9,222 bases of DNA from Cellvibrionales bacterium UBA7375 (lineage in GTDB: Bacteria; Pseudomonadota; Gammaproteobacteria; Pseudomonadales; Porticoccaceae): the NCBI GenBank assembly GCA_002469845.1, contig DKNZ01000004.1:1598-10819 (forward strand), written 5' to 3'. Positions 1 to 6,536 of this stretch are shown piece by piece. Both the position numbers and the translations under genes were made by a program. Within the stretch, counting starts at the first letter, position 1, and every line of letters starts with the position of its first letter. The notes below the pieces were generated by a model, which had not been told where the DNA came from, ran no database searches, and saw nothing but the letters and a program-made list of their open reading frames with translations.

Positions 1-605
1 TGATCACTGCCGCCCACCTGCAAGGTACAGTTGTGCTGTTTATTGAGCTCAGCAAAATCTAAACCCTGCAATAAAGCGTAGGAAAATTCAGTAAATGAAA
101 TACCTGAACCCTCTCTATCTATTCGCTGCTTCACCGACTCTTTAGCAATCATACTATTAACAGAAAAATGCTTGCCTACATCCCGTAAGAAATCCAACGC
201 ACTCAATTCAGATGTCCAATCTAAATTATTAGCAACAATGGCAGAGTTTTCACCACAATCAAAATCAATAAACTGGCTGACCTGAGTTTTAATTTTATCG
301 ACCCAACCGGCTATGACCTCCGGCGAATTAAGTTTGCGCTCATCAGCCTTAAAACTTGGGTCGCCAATCAATCCCGTTGCACCCCCAACTAAAGCAATAG
401 GGGTATGTCCAGCCTCTTGTAATCGCTTAAGCACTAAGAGCGGGACTAGATGGCCCAAATGCAAACTGTCTGCCGTTGGATCAAACCCACAGTAAACCGA
501 CCTGGGTTGATCAAGATGGTATTGCAGCTCTTGATCACCAGAAAATTGTGCGACTAGATCTCGCGACTGTAGCTGTTGTATAAGTTGCTGTCCGGTATGT
601 TTCAT
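1..605 (-). CDS. tyrS: Tyrosyl-tRNA synthetase, N-terminal part (cut by window edge)
   Basis: Class I aminoacyl-tRNA synthetase that charges tRNA-Tyr with tyrosine in the cytoplasm. About 201 codons are present; the C-terminal half, including the KMSKS-type loop and the S4-like tRNA-binding domain, lies beyond base 1. Visible in translation are YCGFDPTADSLHLGHLVPLL (residues 38-57), containing the HLGH form of the HIGH nucleotide-binding motif, then VGGATGLIGDPS, the FDCGENSAI segment, the GKHFSVN motif and GISFTEFSY. The last readable residues are QVGGSD, part of the tyrosine-binding region. The stretch closely follows the E. coli-type TyrS that I know. The start is the ATG at 605-603, followed by MKHTGQQLIQQL. 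It is divergent from the M23 peptidase gene across 235 nt. The identification is very secure; only the C-terminus is unseen. Confidence 0.96.
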   Translation of the reverse strand, partial: MKHTGQQLIQQLQSRDLVAQFSGDQELQYHLDQPRSVYCGFDPTADSLHLGHLVPLLVLKRLQEAGHTPIALVGGATGLIGDPSFKADERKLNSPEVIAGWVDKIKTQVSQFIDFDCGENSAIVANNLDWTSELSALDFLRDVGKHFSVNSMIAKESVKQRIDREGSGISFTEFSYALLQGLDFAELNKQHNCTLQVGGSD

Positions 606-840
606 TATTTAAAATCTTAGCTGATCAAATTAAGAAGCGATCACTGTACAGATTGATCGGTCAATTACAACATTTTATGTCATTACTCTTTTTTTAGGTA
701 GCCTATCAGCAGACTGTTTGTATCCGAAACCTAAACACAAGTTAAGCCCTTTATGAATAGGCTAACCCCCATCCTATTATTGTAAGTTATTGTTTATTCG
801 GGCTAGAATCCATTTCTGGAACTGAAGTTGGAACCCTGTT
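606..840. promoter_or_regulatory. Divergent intergenic region between tyrS and mepM-like gene
   Basis: This 235-nt non-coding region must hold promoters for both flanking genes. No convincing open frame is present. On the minus strand a weak TTGTAA ... TACAGT pair with a 16-nt spacer lies about 70 nt upstream of the tyrS start. Three GATC tetramers begin at 623, 639 and 655, exactly 16 bp apart, and an 8-bp palindrome, CTGTACAG, sits at 644-651. The plus-strand promoter candidate for the peptidase gene is listed separately. I see no T-box or other recognisable riboswitch. Confidence 0.5.
780..809 (+). promoter_or_regulatory. Candidate sigma70-type promoter of the mepM–anmK unit
   Basis: A TTGTAA hexamer (780-785) and a TAGAAT hexamer (804-809) are separated by 18 nt, which is acceptable geometry for a housekeeping promoter. 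Transcription would start near 816, about 25 nt before the ATG at 841, leaving room for the GGA ribosome-binding element at 830-832. This is judged by eye only; AT-rich DNA produces such matches easily. Confidence 0.35.
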
Positions 841-2160
841 ATGCGCCACTGGCAACATTGTTTTTATCTCTTGCGCCTTTTGGTGACCAAGCTGATTACT
901 CGGCGTGGCCTGACTTCTGTTGGGGTCCTAGCATTTGTGTTGGCGGTAGCTTTTGACCCTAGACCCGAAAGCCTATCTGGCGATCAGCCTATTCGTGAAA
1001 CTCTAAACCTGGATAATCACTTTACCCCCAAAGATGAGCCACCAGCTCAGGCAGCTGATATTTATATCAACTGGAAAGAACAAATTGTTGCTTCAGGGGA
1101 TAATCTTTCCACTTTATTTTATCGCGCCGGCCTCAATGATTTGGATGTGTATCGCATTTCCCAAGCAAAAGATGGCAAATCACTCCTCAATTTATTCCCA
1201 GGCGAGGTACTGCGCTTTGGACTAGATTCCACGGGCAAGTTACTTGAAATGCGTTATGAAAAAACTACCCTAAACATCTATAGCTTTACCATCGATAAAG
1301 ATCAATATCAGTCTAAACACATAATTCGCGAACCTGAAGTGATTAAAAGCTACAGAGAGGCCATTATTGACGAGTCACTCTATTTGGCCGGTAAAAAAGC
1401 CAATATGCCGGACAAAACTGTGATGGAACTCGCCAATATATTTGGCTGGGATATTGATTTTGTCTTTGATATTCGCAAAGGTGATTCCTTCGCTCTACTA
1501 TTTGAGGAACGCTATATTGATGGAAAACGTCTAGACACTGGTAATATTCTTGCTGCCTCTTTTACCAACCGCGGTAAAACCTACAAGGCTGTGCGCTATA
1601 AAAACAGCCAAGGTCAAACCAGCTACTATACACCCGAGGGCTTAAGCATGCGCAAAGCTTTTTTGCGTACTCCTTTAGATATCTTTCGTATTAGCTCGGG
1701 CTTTAATCTTCGCCGTAAACATCCCATTCATAAAAAAATTAAAGCTCACCGTGGCGTTGACTATGCCGCCCCTACAGGAACCCCAGTATATGCCAGTGGC
1801 GATGGCCGAGTCACAGAAGCTGGTTATACTAGAGCTAATGGCAACTATGTATTTATTCAACATGGACAAACTTATACTACCAAATATATTCACCTTCATA
1901 ATAAGAAGGTCCGCACTGGGCAAATGATAAAACAGCGCCAAGTGATTGGGACTGTTGGCTCAACAGGCTACGCAACCGGCCCTCATTTGCATTATGAATT
2001 TTTGGTCAATGGCGTACATCGCAATCCTAGAACCGTGTCGCTTCCGAAAGCCAACCCTATATCAGATTCAGAAAAAACTAGATTTACTAAAATGGCTATC
2101 GCGCTACTTGAGCAACTCAATGAAAATCGGCAGGCCACCCAACTTGCCATAAATAGGTAA
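841..2160 (+). CDS. mepM: Membrane-anchored M23 murein DD-endopeptidase (MepM/OapA type)
   Basis: Predicted zinc metallopeptidase of 439 residues that cleaves peptide cross-links in periplasmic peptidoglycan, allowing wall expansion. A basic N-terminus with a hydrophobic span near residues 24-38 (LTSVGVLAFVLAVAF) looks like a signal anchor. Residues 77-130 (WKEQIVASGDNLSTLFYRAG and following) resemble the LysM-like/OapA substrate-binding region. The M23 (LytM) domain occupies roughly 280-400. Its zinc ligands are H303 and D307 in HRGVD and H384 in GPHLHYE; H351 (YIHLH) and H382 are the expected catalytic histidines, so the enzyme looks active. The ATG at 841 has only a modest GGA element 8 nt upstream. 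It is followed after 11 nt by anmK on the same strand, a peptidoglycan-recycling partner. The symbol is by family analogy; the broader yebA/M23 group is certain, exact orthology to E. coli MepM is not. Confidence 0.9.
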   Translation: MRHWQHCFYLLRLLVTKLITRRGLTSVGVLAFVLAVAFDPRPESLSGDQPIRETLNLDNHFTPKDEPPAQAADIYINWKEQIVASGDNLSTLFYRAGLNDLDVYRISQAKDGKSLLNLFPGEVLRFGLDSTGKLLEMRYEKTTLNIYSFTIDKDQYQSKHIIREPEVIKSYREAIIDESLYLAGKKANMPDKTVMELANIFGWDIDFVFDIRKGDSFALLFEERYIDGKRLDTGNILAASFTNRGKTYKAVRYKNSQGQTSYYTPEGLSMRKAFLRTPLDIFRISSGFNLRRKHPIHKKIKAHRGVDYAAPTGTPVYASGDGRVTEAGYTRANGNYVFIQHGQTYTTKYIHLHNKKVRTGQMIKQRQVIGTVGSTGYATGPHLHYEFLVNGVHRNPRTVSLPKANPISDSEKTRFTKMAIALLEQLNENRQATQLAINR

Positions 2161-2171
2161 AAGGCAATTCT

Positions 2172-3281
2172 ATGAATTCATCTAACATCTATTTCGGACT
2201 GATGTCTGGCACTAGCATTGATGCTGTAGATGCTGTTGCTATTAGGTTTAATACCAATGGCTTTGAGCTAATTAATTCCCATAGCGAACCTATACCACAG
2301 GATTTAAAACAACAAATTCTCGATTTATGTAGCCCGCCAAAAGATAGTGTGCAATTACTCGGTGAAACTAATCATAGGCTCGGCAAGCTTTATACTAAAA
2401 CCTCTTTATCCCTTATAAGCAAAGCGCAACTAAATATCTCACAAGTAGCTGCTATAGGCTGTCATGGCCAAACTATTCGCCATTGCGCTGACTCTTCGAG
2501 CAATAGTCCCTACAGCATTCAAATAGGCGACCCCAATATACTGGCTGCCGAGACTGGAATACCTGTAGTGGCCGATTTTCGGCGCAAGGATATGGCCTAT
2601 GGTGGTCAGGGCGCTCCATTGGTGCCAGCATTTCACCAATATGCTTTTGCGGATGACCAAGTGAATCGGGTTATAGTCAATGTTGGCGGCATTAGTAATA
2701 TTAGCATCCTACCCATAAATGGTCCCTGTGGTGGATTTGATACCGGGCCAGGTAATATGCTGATGGATTTGTGGAGTCAAATCCATATTGGTACGAGCTA
2801 TGACCACAATGGCGATTGGGCGGCTAACGGTGAGACCCACCAGGAACTATTACAGAATTTGAAAAACTGTGAATTTTTTTCTCAGCCTGCACCAAAAAGC
2901 ACTGGAAGAGAACTATTTAATCATCAGTGGCTCAATGCACAACTTACTGGATTTTCAGAATTAGCACCGCAGGACATTCAGGCGACACTGATTAGCCTGA
3001 CAGCAGAAACCATTTGTGATGCAATATTAAATTTAGAAATAGCGATAGATGAAGTCTATGTCTGCGGGGGTGGTGCTTACAATAATGAATTAATGACCAA
3101 GCTATCAAAGGATTTACCTAGGGTGAAAACCACCAAATCTCTTGGTATAGCTGCCGACCTAGTTGAAGGTTGCGCCTTTGCATGGCTTGCCAAACAACGC
3201 CTTGATCATCAATATGGCAATCTGTTAGAAGTAACAGGCGCAAAAAGGCAGACTGTTTTAGGTGGTTTATACCTACCCTAA
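2172..3281 (+). CDS. anmK: Anhydro-N-acetylmuramic acid kinase
   Basis: Cytoplasmic enzyme that uses ATP and water to convert 1,6-anhydro-N-acetylmuramic acid, released by murein turnover, into MurNAc-6-phosphate for recycling. At 369 residues it has the usual family length. The N-terminal phosphate-binding motif GLMSGTSIDAVD is at residues 9-20 (many relatives have DG where this has DA). CHGQTIRH is near 97-104, IQIGDPN near 117-122 and VNVGGISN at 169-176. GGFDTGPGNMLMD at 187-199 contains the Asp (D190) expected to be the catalytic base. CGGGAYN near the C-terminus and DLVEGCAFAWLA complete the fold signature. The ATG at 2172 has an AAGG element at 2161-2164, spaced by 7 nt. It is probably translated from the same mRNA as the upstream endopeptidase and converges with erpA across a 27-nt gap that lacks a clear terminator. 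Confidence 0.96.
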   Translation: MNSSNIYFGLMSGTSIDAVDAVAIRFNTNGFELINSHSEPIPQDLKQQILDLCSPPKDSVQLLGETNHRLGKLYTKTSLSLISKAQLNISQVAAIGCHGQTIRHCADSSSNSPYSIQIGDPNILAAETGIPVVADFRRKDMAYGGQGAPLVPAFHQYAFADDQVNRVIVNVGGISNISILPINGPCGGFDTGPGNMLMDLWSQIHIGTSYDHNGDWAANGETHQELLQNLKNCEFFSQPAPKSTGRELFNHQWLNAQLTGFSELAPQDIQATLISLTAETICDAILNLEIAIDEVYVCGGGAYNNELMTKLSKDLPRVKTTKSLGIAADLVEGCAFAWLAKQRLDHQYGNLLEVTGAKRQTVLGGLYLP

Positions 3282-3308
3282 ACAGGTCGAATTATTATGA
3301 AATACTTA

Positions 3309-3662
3309 TTAAATAGTAAACGAAGAACCACAACCACAGGTGGTTGAAGCATTGGGGTTGGTGATTACAAACTTTGATCCCATCAAACCTTCTTCATAAT
3401 CAACGGTCGAACCAGCCAAGTACTGGTAACTAAGGGAGTCAATAAGGACAGTCACTCCATCTTTAGCCACTGGTGTATCATCTTCAGCCATACTATCTTC
3501 AAAAGAAAATCCGTACTGAAAACCTGAACAGCCGCCACCGGTCACATATACCCTCAACATCAGCTGAGGGTTATCTTCTTCTTTTTTAAGACTTTGCACC
3601 TTCGCCACTGCGCCTGCAGTAACGTTTAACGCCGAGGGTGTAAATGTTTCAATGACTGACAT
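3309..3662 (-). CDS. erpA: A-type iron-sulfur cluster insertion protein ErpA
   Basis: A 117-residue A-type carrier that receives Fe-S clusters from the assembly machinery and passes them to apo-proteins, in E. coli notably the isoprenoid enzymes IspG/IspH. The three conserved cluster-ligand cysteines are all visible: C45 in GGGCSGFQYGF, and C109 and C111 in the C-terminal TTCGCGSSF. The central EEGLMGSKFVITNPNA segment is typical of the ErpA/IscA family, and the acidic stretch between (FEDSMAEDD) favours ErpA over IscA. A GGAG element stands 5 nt before the ATG. It is the last gene of the minus-strand group, 39 nt after the bactofilin gene. The protein is complete with no missing key residues. 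Confidence 0.95.
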   Translation of the reverse strand: MSVIETFTPSALNVTAGAVAKVQSLKKEEDNPQLMLRVYVTGGGCSGFQYGFSFEDSMAEDDTPVAKDGVTVLIDSLSYQYLAGSTVDYEEGLMGSKFVITNPNASTTCGCGSSFTI

Positions 3663-3701
3663 ACTTGCTCCATGAGCCTAACTTTAAACTACCCGCAGTA
3701 A

Positions 3702-4169
3702 CTACTGCCACTGTTTATCGAGGGCCTGCTGATTATTATTGCGGATTTCTTTAACTTTCTCGCTCCTAGCGGGCGTCTGTGAAGCGACTTCCTTAGGCGG
3801 TGTCATCTGCTGATAGTTACAAGAACCAATAAGCTGAGCACCCGTTTGCATTTCCATATTACTATAAATAATATTACCGGAAACTGTGCAGTTTGGCTCC
3901 AAACACAGACGATCTAAAGCGACTATATTGCCTTTTATTGAACCATTAACCACAATAATTGCTGCCTTTATATCGCCTTCAACCGAACCGCCATTAAGCA
4001 CACGTACTCGCGCATCTGTTTGCTCTGAAACAATATTTCCTTTCACAGTCCCTAAAATTTCAAGGGTTCCGCTAAATGAAATATCGCCCGACAGCTCAGT
4101 ACCCTGAGATATCAGTGTGGTTGCGTCACTTGCCATAGTTGCTAATCCTGCATTAATTTTCATAAACAA
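3702..4169 (-). CDS. Bactofilin (polymer-forming cytoskeletal protein), likely TTG start
   Basis: Bactofilins self-assemble without nucleotide into filaments that sit on the inner membrane and localise wall enzymes or chromosome/polarity factors. The central right-handed beta-helix domain covers about residues 17-117 and shows the regular glycine-rich rungs of the family: TELSGDISFSGTLEILGTVKGNI, then GSVEGDI, GSIKGNI, CTVSGNI, GAQLIG (listed as separate rungs). It is flanked by a short N-terminal tail and a 38-residue charged, proline-containing C-terminal tail. The start is uncertain. TTG at 4169 gives MFMKINAG with an AGGAG element 9 nt away; the in-frame ATG at 4163 is 15 nt from it; another ATG at 4136 has its own CAGGA, 9 nt upstream. 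I prefer TTG because of spacing and because MF-type N-termini anchor other bactofilins. It lies 6 nt after the coiled-coil gene and 39 nt before erpA. Confidence 0.88.
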   Translation of the reverse strand: MFMKINAGLATMASDATTLISQGTELSGDISFSGTLEILGTVKGNIVSEQTDARVRVLNGGSVEGDIKAAIIVVNGSIKGNIVALDRLCLEPNCTVSGNIIYSNMEMQTGAQLIGSCNYQQMTPPKEVASQTPARSEKVKEIRNNNQQALDKQWQ

Positions 4170-4175
4170 AACATA

Positions 4176-4880
4176 CTACTCCTGTACTTGCCATACAAAC
4201 TTCTTATCAAATTGAGGCTTCTCAATCCATGGATATCTTAGCGATACCCTCAAAAATTCTGGGGTAAAACCTTGAGGTAATTCTACAAGGCCGCGATTGA
4301 TAGAAAAGTATTTCAACTTTAATTGTATAGGCAAATCATCTATTTCTGCATCTATTTCGTTCAATGGTAAAATTTTCTCCTTACCATCTTGCGTTCCTAT
4401 AATCCAAATTTTAGCATTTACCTGCAATTTTTTGGCTTCATGGGTTTTTTGTTGCACTACCCAATGATACTGATACAGCCTCTCAACAACTTTCTCTATT
4501 CGCAAATCACTAACTGACAATCCCGTAGACTGACTACTATCTTGTAACATTTCACGGTATAACTTGAGCTCCTGATCGCGGCGATAAACTTGCTTTTGCA
4601 TATCCACCAACTGCAACCGGGTTTGCTCAAGGGCAGCGGCATCAACCTGGGCTGTCAACTGCATAGCCACTAACGCCTGCTGGCTAACAGTCACTTTTTC
4701 TGAAAATTGATCAAGGGTAGCCTGCAGCTCATCAATATACTCTTGATCGTCAGAGTAAGTTTTATCCCCGTAAAAAAAACCTGCTGATAAAACACTCGCG
4801 AGCAAAAAAACAACACCAACTATAAAACACAATAGCTGGCTAGTTTTATAATGAATAATCAGCGGGTGACGCTGGGACAT
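4176..4880 (-). CDS. One-span membrane protein with coiled coil (DUF6776-like)
   Basis: I do not know a characterised function. The 234-residue product has a short basic cytoplasmic N-terminus, one transmembrane span at about residues 15-37 (LLCFIVGVVFLLASVLSAGF), a long heptad-like helix from about 44 to 115 rich in Q, L and E, and a C-terminal globular part (about 120-234) that looks beta-rich and ends in ...FVWQVQE. This architecture matches what is annotated as DUF6776 in Pseudomonas-like genomes, found beside argC and erpA; that naming is from memory. The charge pattern suggests that the coiled coil and C-terminal domain are periplasmic. Its ATG overlaps the argC stop by one base (TAATG), implying translational coupling, and the bactofilin gene begins 6 nt after its stop. 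A role linking the bactofilin to the periplasm is inference only. Confidence 0.75.
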   Translation of the reverse strand: MSQRHPLIIHYKTSQLLCFIVGVVFLLASVLSAGFFYGDKTYSDDQEYIDELQATLDQFSEKVTVSQQALVAMQLTAQVDAAALEQTRLQLVDMQKQVYRRDQELKLYREMLQDSSQSTGLSVSDLRIEKVVERLYQYHWVVQQKTHEAKKLQVNAKIWIIGTQDGKEKILPLNEIDAEIDDLPIQLKLKYFSINRGLVELPQGFTPEFLRVSLRYPWIEKPQFDKKFVWQVQE

Positions 4881-5911
4881 TAGGGCATCAATGCCGGCAT
4901 TGATAAACCAGCTGTTTCATCTTGACTAAACATTATATTCATACACTGCACTGCCTGACCTGAGGCACCTTTAGTCAAATTATCTTCCACCACCAAAATC
5001 ACCAGTTTATTACCATTGCCCGGTCTATGCAGCGCGATGCGACAAAAATTCGAACCACGCACGGTTCTGGTTTCTGGGTAGCTATTGGGCGCCAATATAT
5101 CGACAAAGGGCTCACTAGAATAATGTTGTTCATACAGCGCTTGAACATCTACGTCCTGTTTAAGGTCGACATAAAGAGTGCTGTGAATACCTCTAATTAT
5201 AGGCAGTAAGTGGGGCACAAAGGTCAACCCCACAGGCTCGCCTGCCATATCGGCAAGGCCCTGCTCAATTTCTGGCTGATGCCTATGGCCAGATACACCG
5301 TAAGCTTTAAAGTTATCCCCTGCTTCAGACAATAAGGTTGCCACATTAGCCTGCTTGCCAGCACCACTCACCCCCGAGGCTGAATTAGCTATAATATTTG
5401 ACAGCTCAATCGCACCTGCCTCAAGTAAAGGCTTCAGGCCCAACTGCACACTGGTAGGGTAACAGCCAGGGCAAGCGACTAGCTTGGCATTGGCTATATC
5501 ATCTCGATTAAATTCTGGTAGGCCATAGACCGCTTCAGCCACCCATTCTGGTGCCGTATGATCCTGGGCATACCATTTTTCCCAGATATCGATATCCCTA
5601 ATTCTAAAGTCTGCGGACAGATCTATAACTCGGATACCCGCCGCAAGAATTTCTGGCACTAGGCTTTGCGCTACGCCGTGGGGCGTTGCAAAAAATACCA
5701 CATCACAGTGTTTTAAATTGGCAACCGTCGGCTCAGTAAAGGGCATATCAACAATGCCTCTAAGATTAGGAAATAACGTAGGCACAGGTTTGCCCTTCTC
5801 TGACCTTGAAGTAATCGCTACTAATTCTGTGCTTGGATGGCTCGCCAGTAGACGCAACAATTCTACGCCTGTGTAGCCTGTTCCCCCTACAATTCCAACT
5901 TTTATCACCAT
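4880..5911 (-). CDS. argC: N-acetyl-gamma-glutamyl-phosphate reductase
   Basis: Third step of arginine biosynthesis: NADPH-dependent reduction of N-acetylglutamyl phosphate to the semialdehyde, in the cytoplasm. The 343-residue product begins with the Rossmann dinucleotide motif GIVGGTGYTGVELLRLL (6-22). FFATPHGVA is near 73-81, followed by VIDLSADFR. The active-site motif CPGCYPTS places the catalytic Cys at C150 (C147 precedes it). The ending GNKLVILVVEDNLTKGASGQAVQCMN is typical. Start choice: ATG at 5911 is only 2 nt from the GAGG element at 5917-5914, whereas the GTG codon immediately after it (5908) has 5-nt spacing and would give the family-typical MIKVGIVGG, 342 residues. It heads the minus-strand group and is divergent from hemJ across 110 nt. 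I found no clear ARG box upstream. Confidence 0.96.
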   Translation of the reverse strand: MVIKVGIVGGTGYTGVELLRLLASHPSTELVAITSRSEKGKPVPTLFPNLRGIVDMPFTEPTVANLKHCDVVFFATPHGVAQSLVPEILAAGIRVIDLSADFRIRDIDIWEKWYAQDHTAPEWVAEAVYGLPEFNRDDIANAKLVACPGCYPTSVQLGLKPLLEAGAIELSNIIANSASGVSGAGKQANVATLLSEAGDNFKAYGVSGHRHQPEIEQGLADMAGEPVGLTFVPHLLPIIRGIHSTLYVDLKQDVDVQALYEQHYSSEPFVDILAPNSYPETRTVRGSNFCRIALHRPGNGNKLVILVVEDNLTKGASGQAVQCMNIMFSQDETAGLSMPALMP

Positions 5912-6021
5912 AGCCTCGCTTTTTAAATATCCAGATTAAACTTACACCTCTATAATAGCAGTAAATTAGTCTAATCAGATAATAATAGCGTTTAATAACT
6001 ATTTAGTTACTGGAGAAACAG

Positions 6022-6447
6022 ATGTATCAATGGGTGCTCGCATTTCATTTAATGGCCGTAATCTGCTGGTTTGCGGCTTTATTTTATTTGCCTCGTCTTT
6101 TTGTTTACCACGCCATGGCAGAGGATGCTGTAAGCATTGAGCGCTTTAAGCTAATGGAGCGCAAGCTCTATCGCGGCATTGCTAATCCATCAATGATTGC
6201 CACAGTGGTACTGGGCTTGTGGCTAGTCCATATGGCACCCCAGGCATACATTAGCCAAGGCTGGTTTCACCTTAAGACACTATTAGTCGTACTTCTAATT
6301 GGCTATCACCATATGTGCTTAGGGCATATGAAAAAGCTAGCCAATGACAGTAGTAAAAAAACACATGTTTACTTTCGTTTTTTTAATGAGGTGCCAGTTT
6401 TCTTTATGGTAGTTATTGTCATTTTAGTTATTGTTAAACCTTTTTAG
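6022..6447 (+). CDS. hemJ: Protoporphyrinogen oxidase HemJ
   Basis: Inner-membrane enzyme, heme-binding in characterised members, that oxidises protoporphyrinogen IX to protoporphyrin IX, the penultimate step of heme synthesis. The 141 residues form about four transmembrane segments (near 5-25, 54-71, 83-100 and 122-140). Family signatures are the N-terminal W..AFH with H9 (heme ligand position in studied HemJ proteins), WFAALFYLPRLFVYH (16-30), ERKLYRGIANP, WFHLKTLLV with K85, and FRFFNEVPVFF with N123/E124. Length and residues agree with an intact HemJ rather than HemG or HemY. GGAG lies 6 nt upstream of the ATG. It is followed after 89 nt by hemL on the same strand, so the two may share a transcript, although that gap could hold a promoter. 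Confidence 0.92.
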   Translation: MYQWVLAFHLMAVICWFAALFYLPRLFVYHAMAEDAVSIERFKLMERKLYRGIANPSMIATVVLGLWLVHMAPQAYISQGWFHLKTLLVVLLIGYHHMCLGHMKKLANDSSKKTHVYFRFFNEVPVFFMVVIVILVIVKPF

Positions 6448-6525
6448 AGGCTAGGACTAATCTAGTTATAAAACATTCGCGTAGGCTGAAGCAAGACTAA
6501 AAACTAGACTTGATCAAATTAACTC

Positions 6526-6529
6526 AGGA
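6526..6529 (+). promoter_or_regulatory. Ribosome-binding site deciding the hemL start
   Basis: AGGA lies 7 nt upstream of the ATG at 6537. The reading frame extends 9 codons further upstream to a TTG at 6510, but that extension contains this Shine-Dalgarno element and is not needed for the family N-terminus, so the ATG is preferred. Confidence 0.7.
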
Positions 6530-6536
6530 AATAAGC

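Noticed and set aside
313..495. 60-codon plus-strand frame opposite tyrS
   Set aside because: It is antisense to the well-conserved tyrS coding sequence (HLGH region), has no recognisable family pattern and no good ribosome-binding site.
622..633. 12-mer TGATCAAATTAA shared by the tyrS leader and the hemL leader (6511-6522)
   Set aside because: About two or three chance 12-mer repeats are expected in a 9-kb window by simple pair counting, and the copies have opposite orientation relative to their genes.
1675..1941. 88-codon minus-strand frame inside the M23 peptidase gene
   Set aside because: It lies antisense to the catalytic M23 domain, whose zinc motifs are intact on the plus strand; the antisense protein has no family signature.
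3256..3280. Possible terminator hairpin TAGGT...ACCTA at the anmK end
   Set aside because: The stem is only 5 bp, lies within codons of anmK and has no following T-run; there is no convincing terminator in the short convergent gap to erpA.
5951..5956. Exact TATAAT as a hemJ promoter -10 box
   Set aside because: No -35-like hexamer lies 16-18 nt upstream, and the whole argC–hemJ gap is AT-rich with several similar matches, so the promoter cannot be placed.
6510..6536. Nine-codon N-terminal extension of HemL from a TTG
   Set aside because: The extension contains the AGGA element serving the ATG at 6537, and the ATG start already gives the normal family N-terminus.
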